Below, one piece after another: positions 43,429 through 52,584 of a stretch of 64,000 nt of DNA; the first letter of the stretch is position 1; each line of letters begins with the position of its first letter. The notes under the pieces were generated by a model that was not told the origin of the DNA, did no database searches, and saw only the letters and a list, made by a program, of their open reading frames with translations. Both the position numbers and the translations under genes were made by a program. The DNA is from an uncultured Lachnospiraceae bacterium (GTDB lineage: Bacteria; Bacillota; Clostridia; Lachnospirales; Lachnospiraceae): positions 62,001 to 126,000 of the forward strand of contig CAJUDS010000001.1 of assembly GCA_910585345.1 (NCBI GenBank), read 5' to 3'.

Positions 43429-45723
43429 ATGAAAAAAGTTGAGCTTTTGGCTCCGGCGGGAAGCTATGAGAGTTTTTTAGGAGCGGTCTGCGCAGGAGCG
43501 GATGCTGTGTATATCGGAGGCAGAAAATATGGAGCCAGAGCGTACGCCGAAAATTTTACGGATGAGGAAGTATGTCTGGCGATTCGTTATGCGCATCTGT
43601 ATGGGAGAAAGTTATATCTCACTGTCAATACGCTGTTAAAAGAGGAAGAGATTATATCATTGCCGGACGATATACGGCCTTTTTACGAAGAAGGACTGGA
43701 CGGCGTTATTGTACAGGACATGGGCGTATTTTCTCTTTTGCGGGAGATTTTTCCGGATCTGCCGCTGCATGCGAGTACACAGATGACAGTGACCGGTGCG
43801 GGCGGCGCCCGGTTTCTGCGCGGACAGGGCGCCGTCAGAGTTGTTCCTGCCAGAGAATTGTCCCTGCAGGAAATAAAAAAGATAAAAGAAACGGGAATAG
43901 AAGTGGAAGCCTTCGTGCATGGCGCAATGTGTTACTGCTATTCAGGCCAGTGTCTTTTCAGCAGCATGCTGGGCGGAAGAAGCGGCAACAGGGGAAGATG
44001 CGCACAGCCGTGCAGACTTCCCTATCAGGTTACCGGGAAAGGATATGCCGGGAAACAGTCCTATCCATTGAGTTTGAAGGATATGTGTACGATTGCGCTG
44101 CTGCCGGAATTGATTGAGGCTGGAATTGATTCTTTTAAAATAGAAGGCAGAATGAAGAAACCTGCGTATGCGGCCGGGGTCACTGCCATATACCGCAAAT
44201 ATATCGACCAGTATTATGCTGCGCCAAAAGAGCGGCTTAAAGTGCGGCAGGAGGATATGGAAAAGCTGCGGCGTTTGTATATTCGCAGTGAAATACAGGA
44301 AGGCTATTATCACAGACATAACGGCAGAGAAATGGTTACGCCGGACCGGCCGGGCTATCTTGGGCCGGACGAGGCATGTCTGCAGGAGATTCGCCGGACT
44401 TATCTGAACAAAATGCCGCAGATCCCTGTTGCAGGCGAAATGATCCTTAAAAAAAAGGAACCGGCTGTCCTGTTGCTGCAGACCATACCGGGCCGGGAGA
44501 CCGGCCGGGTAACAGAAAGGCATCGCATCAGCAGAAAAGGGCAGACCGTGCAGGCGGCGCAGAGACAGCCTTTGACAAAAGAGACAGTAGAAAAACAGTT
44601 ATACAGAACGGGGGACACTCCATTTGTATTTGAGAAATTGACAGTGGATATGGAACCCGATGTATTTTTGCCGGTAAAGGCATTGAATGATCTGCGGAGA
44701 GAGGGAATTGCAAAACTGGAGGCGGCGATGCTGCGCCCGCACCGCAGAGAAAGCCGGGCAAATCCGAAAACGCCGTCGGGAGAGATGGAGCGTCAGACTG
44801 CGGCATCCGTAGGCAGCGCACCGTATCTTGCACTGCAGGTGCAGCGGGAAGAACAGCTTAGAGCAGTCAGCAGTATGCAGGAGGCAGACCGTCTCTATGT
44901 AGACAGCAGCCTTGTACTGCAGGATGCTGCTGCACAAGGACGGGCTGGCCGCGGACAGCATACAGGGAGTGGGAAAGCGCTGTGTCCTATGCTGACAGCA
45001 TGGAAGCGCGCCAAAAAGGACAGAAAATTGTTTTTTGTGATGCCATATATAGTACGGCTGCGTGACGAGAAATATCTTCACACGCTGGCATCCGTGCTGT
45101 TTTCTGCGGATACGGCGTGGGACGGTGTTATGACGCGAAACCTGGAAAGTCTGTGCTGGCTGAAAGAAAAAGGATATGACAGAGAGATTGTCGGAGACGT
45201 AAATCTCTATGCCTGGAACAGGCGGGCGAGAGCGTATTGGAGAGAGATCGGAGTCCATGCAAGCGTTCCTCTGGAATGCAGCAAGGAAGACCTGCATAAA
45301 ATGGGAATCCGGGGAATGGAAATGGTGGTATATGGGCGCAGTACACTGATGGTTACCGCCAACTGTATCAGAGAAACAGAGACGGGATGTGTGCAGGGGC
45401 ATCAGGGAGAAGAGGCAGGAAAGGATATCCCCGGCGGGATTCCTGCTTTGCGTGACAGATATGGCGCGGACTTTCCGGTGCGTATGGTATGCGGGCATTG
45501 TTATAATGAAATTTATAACAGCGTTCCATTGTCGCTGCATGAATATGGAAAGTCTGTGATGGGAGAAGGGCCTTCTGGTGTGCGCCTTGTTTTTACGACG
45601 GAATCTCCTGCGGAAATCACTGCGGTGACGGCATGCTTTGAAGATTTTGTCAGAGAGCCGGGGCGAAGCAGAAAGGCCGGATTTGCTTATACGAGAGGGC
45701 ATTATAAAAGGGGAGCGCAATAG
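43429..45723 (+). CDS. U32 family peptidase-like protein with DUF3656
   Basis: 764 residues. The N-terminal U32 domain starts VELLAPAGSYESFLGAVCAGADAVYIGG and holds the Cys cluster MCYCYSGQCLFSSMLGGRSGNRGRCAQPCR, which in TrhP/YegQ relatives supports tRNA 5-hydroxyuridine formation. A DUF3656-like central part and a C-terminal region with CGHCYNEIYNSVPLSL follow. Activity as a true protease is doubtful; a role in tRNA U34 hydroxylation is suggested by characterised family members. Confidence 0.88.
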   Translation: MKKVELLAPAGSYESFLGAVCAGADAVYIGGRKYGARAYAENFTDEEVCLAIRYAHLYGRKLYLTVNTLLKEEEIISLPDDIRPFYEEGLDGVIVQDMGVFSLLREIFPDLPLHASTQMTVTGAGGARFLRGQGAVRVVPARELSLQEIKKIKETGIEVEAFVHGAMCYCYSGQCLFSSMLGGRSGNRGRCAQPCRLPYQVTGKGYAGKQSYPLSLKDMCTIALLPELIEAGIDSFKIEGRMKKPAYAAGVTAIYRKYIDQYYAAPKERLKVRQEDMEKLRRLYIRSEIQEGYYHRHNGREMVTPDRPGYLGPDEACLQEIRRTYLNKMPQIPVAGEMILKKKEPAVLLLQTIPGRETGRVTERHRISRKGQTVQAAQRQPLTKETVEKQLYRTGDTPFVFEKLTVDMEPDVFLPVKALNDLRREGIAKLEAAMLRPHRRESRANPKTPSGEMERQTAASVGSAPYLALQVQREEQLRAVSSMQEADRLYVDSSLVLQDAAAQGRAGRGQHTGSGKALCPMLTAWKRAKKDRKLFFVMPYIVRLRDEKYLHTLASVLFSADTAWDGVMTRNLESLCWLKEKGYDREIVGDVNLYAWNRRARAYWREIGVHASVPLECSKEDLHKMGIRGMEMVVYGRSTLMVTANCIRETETGCVQGHQGEEAGKDIPGGIPALRDRYGADFPVRMVCGHCYNEIYNSVPLSLHEYGKSVMGEGPSGVRLVFTTESPAEITAVTACFEDFVREPGRSRKAGFAYTRGHYKRGAQ

Positions 45724-45734
45724 TCTGACAGCAT

Positions 45735-47108
45735 ATGGGACAGTATATAACCGAATTTTCCAAATACTTTACCGCACTGTTCGTTTCTTTTTACACGTAT
45801 GAATGTTTTGCGGTATTCCGCTATCAGTCGGAAGCGGAACGGAGCGGGATTTATCTGCGGCAGAGTCTGTTTATGTTTCTTGTACATTTAAGTTGTTTTC
45901 TGCCAATTTATGTGAACACAGGAAAGGTGGAATACATTTTCTTTTTTGTGTTTCAGCAGATTGCCCTGTATACTACGATTGTGTTGTATCGGCTGATTTA
46001 TCCGGGCGCCAACAGACTTGTTGTGAATAACATGTGTTTTTTAATGGCGGTTGGATTTGTGATACTGACAAGACTTTCCTATGATAAGGCGGTACGGCAG
46101 TTTATGATAGCGGCAGGCTCTTCCGCGATCGCGCTTGTAGTGCCGAAACTGGTGGACCGGATTAAGAACTGGAAAGCGTTTACATGGTTTTATGCGGCGG
46201 CGGGTATCGTATCTCTTGGAACGGTACTGATACTCGGAGCTGTGACGAACGGTTCCAAGCTGTCGTATTCCGTGTTTGGCGTTTCCTTTCAGCCGTCCGA
46301 ATTTGTGAAAATTGTGTTTGCTTTTTTTGTTGCGGCGATTTTATGCAGATCGCTTTCATTCTGGAATGTGGCTTTGTCCGCCGTCATTGCGGGAGTGCAT
46401 GTGGTGCTTTTGGTGCTCTCCAGGGATTTGGGCAGCGCTTTGATATATTTTGTCACCTATGTGGTTATGGTATATGTGGCTACAGGCAGAAGGAGGTATC
46501 TGGCCGCCGGGATAACAGGAGGGTGCGCAGCGGCGTACTTGTCATGGCGGCTGTTTACACATGTGCAGGTTCGTGTACAGGCATGGCGCGATCCGTGGAG
46601 CGTCATAGACAGGGAAGGATATCAGATTACCCAGTCTCTGTTTGCGATTGGCTGCGGCGGGCTGTTTGGTCTGGGATTATGCCAGGGAAGCCCCAGGTCC
46701 ATTCCTTATGTGGAGACGGATTTTATATTTTCGGCAATTGCCGAAGAACTGGGTATTTTGTTTTCTCTAAGTCTGATCCTGATTTACATCAGTTGTTTTG
46801 TCATGTTTATGCAGATTGCCATATCCATGAAGGATGATTTTTACAGACTGACGGCAGTGGGTCTGGGAGTGACTTATATATTTCAGATATTTCTTACCAT
46901 TGGAGGCGGTATCAAATTCATTCCGCTTACGGGAGTGACATTGCCGCTGATCAGTTATGGAGGGAGCAGTGTGCTCAGCACGATACTGATGTTTTCTGTG
47001 ATTCAGGGTCTGTATCTGACGGGAGGAAAGAAAAATGCCTCAAAAAAGAGAAAAAAGAAGGACAGAGAAGAAGAGCCGACAGAAGCAGAAGAAGCGCGGG
47101 AACCGTGA
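45735..47108 (+). CDS. SEDS glycosyltransferase (FtsW/RodA family)
   Basis: 457 residues with about ten to twelve membrane segments. The catalytic loop region shows LVLSRDLGSALIYFVTYVVM (conserved Asp) and the C-terminal signature FIPLTGVTLPLISYGGSSVLSTILMF. SEDS proteins polymerise glycan strands from lipid II together with a class B PBP, encoded next. The last 25 residues are a lysine/glutamate-rich tail whose DNA also encodes the start of that PBP. FtsW versus RodA cannot be settled by sequence here. Confidence 0.93.
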   Translation: MGQYITEFSKYFTALFVSFYTYECFAVFRYQSEAERSGIYLRQSLFMFLVHLSCFLPIYVNTGKVEYIFFFVFQQIALYTTIVLYRLIYPGANRLVVNNMCFLMAVGFVILTRLSYDKAVRQFMIAAGSSAIALVVPKLVDRIKNWKAFTWFYAAAGIVSLGTVLILGAVTNGSKLSYSVFGVSFQPSEFVKIVFAFFVAAILCRSLSFWNVALSAVIAGVHVVLLVLSRDLGSALIYFVTYVVMVYVATGRRRYLAAGITGGCAAAYLSWRLFTHVQVRVQAWRDPWSVIDREGYQITQSLFAIGCGGLFGLGLCQGSPRSIPYVETDFIFSAIAEELGILFSLSLILIYISCFVMFMQIAISMKDDFYRLTAVGLGVTYIFQIFLTIGGGIKFIPLTGVTLPLISYGGSSVLSTILMFSVIQGLYLTGGKKNASKKRKKKDREEEPTEAEEAREP

Positions 47109-48516
47109 AATTACCAGTGTGACTGTCAGTTTTGTCAGTTTATTTCTGGTGATGATGGGCTATTTTACCGTATATGCCATGACGCATCAGGAAGAACTGA
47201 TGAATAACAGCTATAATAACCGCCAGCAGATACTGGCGGCGCAGAATAAACGGGGAACGATTTATGCCAGAGGCGGAGAGATACTTGCCGAGACGGATGA
47301 AAGTGGTGAGAGGGTTTATCCGTATGATAATTTGTTTGCGCATGCGGTAGGGTATGTGGATAAGGGAAAAATGGGGATAGAGTCTTTGGCAAATTACTAT
47401 CTGCTTCGTTCCAGCATTCCGGCTGTGGACAGGGTAAAGGGAGAAATCAACGGAGAGAAAAGTCCGGGGGATAATGTGTATACGACTTTTGACGTGGAAC
47501 TGCAGGAGGCGGCGTCCAGGGCTCTTGGTGTTTATCGGGGAGCGGTTGTCGCCATAGACCCGAAAACGGGAGAAATTCTGGCAATGGTATCCAAACCGGA
47601 TTTTAATCCAAACGAGATTGTACAAACATGGGATGATATTTTGGAGGACGAAGAGAGCGGTACACTGCTTAACAGGGTGACACAGGGACTTTATCCTCCC
47701 GGTTCGACATTTAAAATAATCACGGCGCTGGAATATATACGGGAAAACCCTGACACCTATCAGGATTACCGTTTTTCCTGCAACGGCAGTATCCGAAACG
47801 GAGAAGATGTTATCAACTGTTATCATGGCAGCAAACACGGCAGCGTGGGGTTGAAAACAGCCTTTGCCAAATCCTGTAACGCTGCTTTTGCCGACATGGG
47901 ACTGAGCCTTGACAAAGCATCATTCGAAGATACGCTGAATGCGCTGCTGTTCAATCAGGAACTGCCTTTAGACGGCATTTCGAATATAAGCAGTTTAAAA
48001 ATTCTGGAAAGTGACAGCAGTGGAGAGATGATGCAGAACGCCATCGGCCAGGGCAGGACACAAATTACACCCATACATCTGGCGATGATTACGGCGGCGG
48101 TGGCTAACAAAGGGATATTGATGAAGCCGTTTATGGTGAAACGCGTTGAAAGCGCGGACGGTGTGAAAGTAAAGGAATATTCACCGGAGGAATACGGCAC
48201 GCTTATGAGCGCCAAAGAGGCGGCAATTCTGGCGGAGTATATGACGGAGGTAGTAAAAAACGGCACAGGGAGCAAGTTGTCCGGTCTGTCTTATACGGCG
48301 GCGGGAAAAACCGGTTCGGCGGAATTTAATAAGCAAAAAGGAGAAAGCCATGCCTGGTTTACAGGATTTGCTCCGGCCGAGGATCCACAGATAGTAGTGA
48401 CGGTGATCATTGAAGGAGCCGGTTCCGGCGGTGATTATGCGGTGCCTATGGCAAGACGTGTATTTGACGCATATCTGCTGCAGCCGGATACCGCGCACGA
48501 AGATACCGGGTTCTGA
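47035..48516 (+). CDS. Class B penicillin-binding protein (PbpA/PBP2-like)
   Basis: 493 residues: a basic cytoplasmic N-terminus, one membrane helix (VTVSFVSLFLVMMGYFTVYAM), and a transpeptidase domain with SxxK in GSTFKIITALEY, SxN in AKSCNAAFADMG and KTG in AGKTGSAEFNK. It is shorter than typical PBP2 because the dimerisation domain is small. GGAGG precedes ATG 47035, which lies 74 bases inside the SEDS gene. It forms the crosslinking partner of the SEDS polymerase. Confidence 0.94.
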   Translation: MPQKREKRRTEKKSRQKQKKRGNREITSVTVSFVSLFLVMMGYFTVYAMTHQEELMNNSYNNRQQILAAQNKRGTIYARGGEILAETDESGERVYPYDNLFAHAVGYVDKGKMGIESLANYYLLRSSIPAVDRVKGEINGEKSPGDNVYTTFDVELQEAASRALGVYRGAVVAIDPKTGEILAMVSKPDFNPNEIVQTWDDILEDEESGTLLNRVTQGLYPPGSTFKIITALEYIRENPDTYQDYRFSCNGSIRNGEDVINCYHGSKHGSVGLKTAFAKSCNAAFADMGLSLDKASFEDTLNALLFNQELPLDGISNISSLKILESDSSGEMMQNAIGQGRTQITPIHLAMITAAVANKGILMKPFMVKRVESADGVKVKEYSPEEYGTLMSAKEAAILAEYMTEVVKNGTGSKLSGLSYTAAGKTGSAEFNKQKGESHAWFTGFAPAEDPQIVVTVIIEGAGSGGDYAVPMARRVFDAYLLQPDTAHEDTGF

Positions 48517-48542
48517 TCTTTGCGGCCGAAGGAATAAAAGAT

Positions 48543-48571
48543 TTGCTTAATGGGGCAAGATAGGATATACT
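48543..48571 (+). promoter_or_regulatory. Promoter of the Nudix gene cluster
   Basis: TTGCTT (48543-48548), 17 bases, TATACT (48566-48571), 43 bases ahead of the start. Confidence 0.6.
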
Positions 48572-48614
48572 GATAAAGATATTGAGTTGACACACCAGGG
48601 CAGGAGGAATTGCA

Positions 48615-49067
48615 ATGATTGAGGCAACGAGCTGTGGCGGTGTGGTTATTTTTCGGGGAAAGATTTTGCTTTTATATAAAAATTACAGAAATAAGTATGA
48701 AGGCTGGGTCTTGCCTAAAGGAACTGTAGAATCAGGAGAAGAGTTTAAGGATACCGCACTTCGGGAAGTATTGGAAGAGACAGGCGCAAGAGCATCCATT
48801 ATCAAATATGTGGGGAAAAGCGATTATACGTTTAACATACCGGATGATACGGTGGAAAAGGAAGTGCACTGGTATTTGATGATGGCTGACAGCTATTACA
48901 GCAAACCACAACGCGAAGAATATTTTGTAGATTCAGGATATTATAAATTTCATGAGGCATATCATCTATTGAAATTTACAAATGAAAAACAGATACTGGA
49001 AAGAGCCTATAATGAGTATCTGGAATTGAAGAAAAATAATTTATGGGGAAACCGAAAATATTATTGA
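48615..49067 (+). CDS. Nudix hydrolase
   Basis: 150 residues with a full Nudix box, GTVESGEEFKDTALREVLEETGA, fitting GX5EX7REUXEEXGU. The early VLPKG and overall size resemble small diadenosine-polyphosphate or nucleotide hydrolases, but the substrate cannot be read from sequence. GGAGG lies 8-10 bases before the ATG. Four small genes follow closely on the same strand. Confidence 0.92.
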   Translation: MIEATSCGGVVIFRGKILLLYKNYRNKYEGWVLPKGTVESGEEFKDTALREVLEETGARASIIKYVGKSDYTFNIPDDTVEKEVHWYLMMADSYYSKPQREEYFVDSGYYKFHEAYHLLKFTNEKQILERAYNEYLELKKNNLWGNRKYY

Positions 49068-49076
49068 AGAGTGCAT

Positions 49077-49382
49077 ATGAAATTTCATAAAGAGTTATAT
49101 GTAGGGGATTCGATCCGAAATGCGGAAAAAGTAAAGTGGAAATTAAGGCATCGCGCCGGGCAGCTGCGCGTATTTGTCATTGCGCTGGCAAGAGGCGGCG
49201 ACCAGCTTGAAATTTATCACTGCGCGTTTCTGCAGCAGAAATATTATAAAAAGAATCCTCCCTGTATTGTGGGAATCGCGGGGGGATATGAAGAAGCGGT
49301 AGGACTGCTTTTACAGATGATTGCGGATATTTATGAAAAGACCGGCGGATATCAGTTGAAGGAATATTTTTTGAAAGGTTGA
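49077..49382 (+). CDS. Conserved hypothetical protein
   Basis: 101 residues, no signal or membrane helix. Features are a basic N-terminal half (WKLRHRAGQLRVFVIALARGGDQLEIYHCAFL) and a helical C-terminus (EEAVGLLLQMIADIYEKTGGY). I do not recognise the family. It lies between the Nudix gene and DUF2953, spaced nine bases after the former and overlapping none, which suggests co-transcription. A GTG at 49071 is an alternative start. Confidence 0.65.
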   Translation: MKFHKELYVGDSIRNAEKVKWKLRHRAGQLRVFVIALARGGDQLEIYHCAFLQQKYYKKNPPCIVGIAGGYEEAVGLLLQMIADIYEKTGGYQLKEYFLKG

Positions 49383-49399
49383 AAAGACCAGAGGGACTT

Positions 49400-50392
49400 A
49401 TGTTACATATACTGGGAATGATCGGAAAAGGAATTGGAATAACGCTGCTTTGTATCCTTATATTGGTGATCGTTCTGTTGTTTGCGGTATTATTTGTTCC
49501 GATCCGTTACCGGGCGGCAGGAAAGAAAGCAAAGGAAGGCCTTCCCGAAGGGAGTGTCCGCATCTCCTGGTTGTTTCATGCGGTGCACTGCTTTGCCATA
49601 TGGGAAGGAAAACTGCATTACGGGCTGAAACTGTTTGGCATTTTGGTCTATGACAACTGGAAGAAAAAGGAGAAAAAAGAAAAAGAGAGAAAGAAAAAAA
49701 AGAGAAAAAGACAAAAGAAAAAAAGCGGCAATGCAGAGCAGGATCCTGTCTTAGGAGAAACCCCAGCAGTCAGTCAGAGGGAGTCTGCGGAACAAAAGCC
49801 GGAATCGTTCCGGCAGAAGCAGGAGCGGCAGGAGAATAGCAAAGAGCAGGAAGAGGACATAGCCTGCAGGCCTGGCTTGTGGACGCGTCTGGCAGAAAAA
49901 CTGCAGGCGCTGCTGCAGAAAATAAAGCGTTTTTTCAGGATGCTTGGCAATTTATTCCGGAAAATAGCAGAACTTCCCCGTACGGTTTATGAAAAGACAG
50001 AACATTGGAAACAAACAGTATCGTACTATATTGCTTTTGTGCAGCGGGATGAATGGAAGCATGCATTTGCATTGTGCAGTAAACAGATTCTGGGAATTCT
50101 CAAAAGCATAAGGCCGAGAACGGTCAGGGCAGATATACGGTTTGGGTTTGAGGATCCTTCTGTTACAGGGCAGATTCTGGCTATAGCAGGAATGGTATAT
50201 CCCATATTGGGGAAAAATATGATCTTAAGACCAGATTTTGAAGAAAAGGTGTTCTGCGGTGAGCTATTGGTCAAAGGCAGAGTGACAGTATTTGTTCTGT
50301 TAAAAGCATTGTGGATTCTTTATTTTGATAAGGATATAAAACGGTTGATCCGTATATGGAAAAAGGAGGAGACGTTACATGGGAGACAATAA
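49400..50392 (+). CDS. DUF2953 membrane-anchored protein
   Basis: 330 residues. An N-terminal helix (LLCILILVIVLLFAVLFVPIRYR) anchors the protein. A conserved pattern (VRISWLFHAVHCF, LHYGLKLFGILVYD) precedes a Lys/Glu-rich low-complexity stretch (about residues 95-170). The C-terminal part (VRADIRFGFEDPSVTGQILAIAGMVYP) is the DUF2953 core. In Firmicutes this gene (ytfI) neighbours ytfJ/gerW, as here, and is linked to sporulation or germination by association only. A TTG at 49379 is a weaker start. Confidence 0.82.
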   Translation: MLHILGMIGKGIGITLLCILILVIVLLFAVLFVPIRYRAAGKKAKEGLPEGSVRISWLFHAVHCFAIWEGKLHYGLKLFGILVYDNWKKKEKKEKERKKKKRKRQKKKSGNAEQDPVLGETPAVSQRESAEQKPESFRQKQERQENSKEQEEDIACRPGLWTRLAEKLQALLQKIKRFFRMLGNLFRKIAELPRTVYEKTEHWKQTVSYYIAFVQRDEWKHAFALCSKQILGILKSIRPRTVRADIRFGFEDPSVTGQILAIAGMVYPILGKNMILRPDFEEKVFCGELLVKGRVTVFVLLKALWILYFDKDIKRLIRIWKKEETLHGRQ

Positions 50393-50768
50393 TTTTTCAG
50401 GGGTAGTGGAATCTCTGCTGAAGGGCATGGACGCGGTATTATCTACGAAAACGGTAGTAGGGGAAGCGACGAAAATAGGGGATACCATTATCCTGCCGTT
50501 AGTAGATGTGACATTCGGCGTGGGAGCGGGCGCTTCCAAAGGTGAAAAGAAGAATGGCGGCATGGGCGGTATGAGCGGAAAAATGACGCCGTCGGCAGTA
50601 CTTGTCATAAAAAATGGACAGACAAAGCTCGTCAATATCAAAAATCAGGATACGGTGACAAAAATACTGGATATGATCCCCGATCTTGTGGACAGGTTCA
50701 CCACTCCTAAGGAAGAAATGCCGGCGGATGAAGAGGCTGTGGATATTGCATTTCCGGAAGAAAAATAG
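50379..50768 (+). CDS. gerW: GerW family sporulation protein (YtfJ)
   Basis: 129 residues. VVESLLKGMDAVLSTKTVVGEATKIGDTIILPLVDVTFGVGAGA is the typical GerW/YtfJ start, followed by a glycine-rich turn and MTPSAVLVIKNGQTKLVNI. In Bacillus the protein is made in the forespore and affects germination. It overlaps the DUF2953 gene by 14 bases. With spoIVB it shows that sporulation functions are kept in this genome. Confidence 0.92.
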   Translation: MGDNNFSGVVESLLKGMDAVLSTKTVVGEATKIGDTIILPLVDVTFGVGAGASKGEKKNGGMGGMSGKMTPSAVLVIKNGQTKLVNIKNQDTVTKILDMIPDLVDRFTTPKEEMPADEEAVDIAFPEEK

Positions 50769-50830
50769 GAACCTGTTTTGGGAACCTGCATATGATAATC
50801 AGGAAGAAGTGACAGAATGGGCCTGGTTGT

Positions 50831-50971
50831 ATGAAAAAGCTGATTGGATTTGCCGCTATTTGTATTGCAGTAGGGATGCTGTTTATGTTTTTGCTGGGCA
50901 ACCGCTTTACCGGTCTGATTCTGATGGGTACATTTGCGTTAATCGGCTATTTTGCCATGTTTTGTGAGTGA
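50831..50971 (+). CDS. Small two-helix membrane protein
   Basis: 46 residues (start MKKLIGFAAICIAVGMLFMF) with two hydrophobic segments separated by GNRFTG. No clear ribosome binding site precedes the ATG, so the call rests on codon pattern, hydrophobicity and its fit in the 225-base gap between gerW and the J-like gene. The family is not recognised. Confidence 0.55.
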   Translation: MKKLIGFAAICIAVGMLFMFLLGNRFTGLILMGTFALIGYFAMFCE

Positions 50972-50993
50972 CTATATAGTCCGGAGAATATCA

Positions 50994-51785
50994 ATGGAAG
51001 AAATGAGAGAAGAAAAAAACACAGAGGATAAATGCCCGGCATGCCGGGAAGAAGAAACAGCTGCGGGAGAAGAAGAATTTCCGGCGGAAAAGGAAGAATC
51101 GCTTTGGGCGGAAGAAGAGCCTGACGGAGATTGGGGCGCGTCTTATTGGGAAGAAAAGCACAGGGCGCTTGCGGAAAAGGAAGAGTCCCTCTTGGAAGAA
51201 ACAGAACTGTTGCAACAAAGAGAAGAAGCGCTTCTGGAAAAGGAGAAGATATTTCAGGAAAAGATAAGAATTTTTCGGAATGCGGAGGAAGGGCTTCAAA
51301 AAAAAGAGTGTGAGATACAGAAAAGAGAATTACAATTTCGCGAGGAAGAAGAGCAGTTTCAGGAAGAACGGAGAAAATTCAGAGCAGAGGAAAAGCGCTT
51401 CCGAAAGGGAATGGAATATCAGGATAGAAAGATGATGGAAAGCCGGAGAAAGCTAAAGGAGGACGAGCTTTTCTTTGAAAAAAAGATGGAAATTCTCAAA
51501 GGAGGATTTATCCAGTTAGAGGCCGACAGAAAAGCAATGGAAATGGAACGTATGCGTCTTGAGGCGGAACGAAAAACCATAAGCGGCAGAACTGTTTCTG
51601 ACGGGGAATCTGTGAGACTGTTTTTTACAGGGGTCAGCAATATGCTGACGCTGAAAAAAAGGTACAGAGATCTGATTAAGATTTTTCATCCAGACAATCT
51701 GTGCGGAGATACGGAGCTGCAGCAGCATATCAATGATATGTATGAGGTATTGATGGATGAGTTCGCATGGCCAAAAAAAGCATAA
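50994..51785 (+). CDS. Coiled-coil protein with C-terminal J-like domain
   Basis: 263 residues. An acidic N-terminus with a CPAC pair leads into about 150 residues of Glu/Lys/Arg-rich coiled coil. The last 50 residues (LKKRYRDLIKIFHPDNLCGD...INDMYEVLMDEF) look like a J domain with the HPD tripeptide at the loop. That order, with the J domain last, is uncommon. GGAG seven bases upstream selects ATG 50994. It may recruit DnaK to a target held by the coiled coil, but that is inference. Confidence 0.75.
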   Translation: MEEMREEKNTEDKCPACREEETAAGEEEFPAEKEESLWAEEEPDGDWGASYWEEKHRALAEKEESLLEETELLQQREEALLEKEKIFQEKIRIFRNAEEGLQKKECEIQKRELQFREEEEQFQEERRKFRAEEKRFRKGMEYQDRKMMESRRKLKEDELFFEKKMEILKGGFIQLEADRKAMEMERMRLEAERKTISGRTVSDGESVRLFFTGVSNMLTLKKRYRDLIKIFHPDNLCGDTELQQHINDMYEVLMDEFAWPKKA

Positions 51786-51804
51786 GGAAAATCCTTATGC
51801 TTTT
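51776..51804. terminator. Bidirectional terminator between the J-like gene and rpmB
   Basis: AAAAGCATAAGGA and TCCTTATGCTTTT form a 13-base perfect stem around AAA; T-rich on either strand. It overlaps the end of the J-like gene. Confidence 0.85.
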
Positions 51805-51835
51805 CAAAAACCATTGCGATCCGTTGTAATACGTC

Positions 51836-52021
51836 TTACGCCCTTTCTACTTTGTTGGACTTTAAACATCCGGTACAAACGTGCATTCTCTTAACTGTGC
51901 CGTTTACATTGCATTTTACTCTTTTGATGTTGGAATTCCAAATACGATTGGATCTTCTATGAGAATGGCTTACGTTATTTCCAAAATGAACGCTTTTGCC
52001 ACAAATTTCACACTTAGCCAT
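51836..52021 (-). CDS. rpmB: 50S ribosomal protein L28
   Basis: A 61-residue ribosomal protein. MAKCEICGKSVHFGNNVSHSHRRSNR is characteristic, and the CEIC...CTGC spacing is the zinc-binding form of L28. AGGAGGTG lies on the minus strand just before the start. rpmB divergent from yloU-fakA is the conserved Firmicutes arrangement. Confidence 0.97.
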   Translation of the reverse strand: MAKCEICGKSVHFGNNVSHSHRRSNRIWNSNIKRVKCNVNGTVKRMHVCTGCLKSNKVERA

Positions 52022-52110
52022 TTTTGCACCTCCTAAATAATTATTCTATTGTAACATTGCAATGACTGCGCTTCTGCGCTCGTAACATTGAAATTTTAGC
52101 ATATTTGGTA

Positions 52111-52139
52111 TTGAAATGCAAGTATAAATATCTTAAAAT
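52111..52139 (+). promoter_or_regulatory. Promoter of yloU-fakA
   Basis: TTGAAA (52111-52116), 17 bases, TAAAAT (52134-52139), about 70 bases before the first start codon, in the region divergent from rpmB. Confidence 0.6.
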
Positions 52140-52208
52140 TATGAAAAGAGAATAACAGGCAAGATTCTGTCCTGTTGGAAAAGAGGAAGTAGAGGAGGTC
52201 GGTATCCT

Positions 52209-52571
52209 ATGAAAGGAACTTCTATGAATACACATATGGGAAATATTCTGATTGACAGCGAAGTGATTGCACAGTATGCAGGTTCCGTAGCAGTAGAGTG
52301 TTTCGGTATCGTAGGGATGGCATCTGTGAATATGAAAGATGGCATTGTAAAACTTTTAAAAAAAGACAGCATTACCCATGGGATTGCGGTGTCTATTGGA
52401 GAAGACAAAAGACTGACACTGGATTTTCATGTGATTGTTTCTTACGGGGTCAGTATTCTGACAGTTGCGGACAATCTGGCGGACAGTGTACGGTATAAGG
52501 TAGAGGAATTTACGGGACTTGAGATAGAGAAAATTAACATCTATGTGGAAGGGGTCCGAGTGATCGATTAA
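52209..52571 (+). CDS. Asp23/Gls24 family protein (YloU-like)
   Basis: 120 residues of the same family as 1305-1682, shorter and more typical of YloU: GNILIDSEVIAQYAGSVAVECFGIVGMASV, then TLDFHVIVSYGVSILTVADNLADSVRYKVEEFTGLEIEKINIYVEGVRV. GAGGAGGT eight bases upstream supports ATG 52209. It is always paired with fakA in Firmicutes and lies 13 bases before it, so a link to membrane lipid supply is likely. Confidence 0.9.
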   Translation: MKGTSMNTHMGNILIDSEVIAQYAGSVAVECFGIVGMASVNMKDGIVKLLKKDSITHGIAVSIGEDKRLTLDFHVIVSYGVSILTVADNLADSVRYKVEEFTGLEIEKINIYVEGVRVID

Positions 52572-52584
52572 GGAGGAAATAATT

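Noticed and set aside
44599..45720. 373-codon minus-strand frame opposite the U32 gene
   Set aside because: Shadow frame; the plus strand encodes a full U32/DUF3656 protein.
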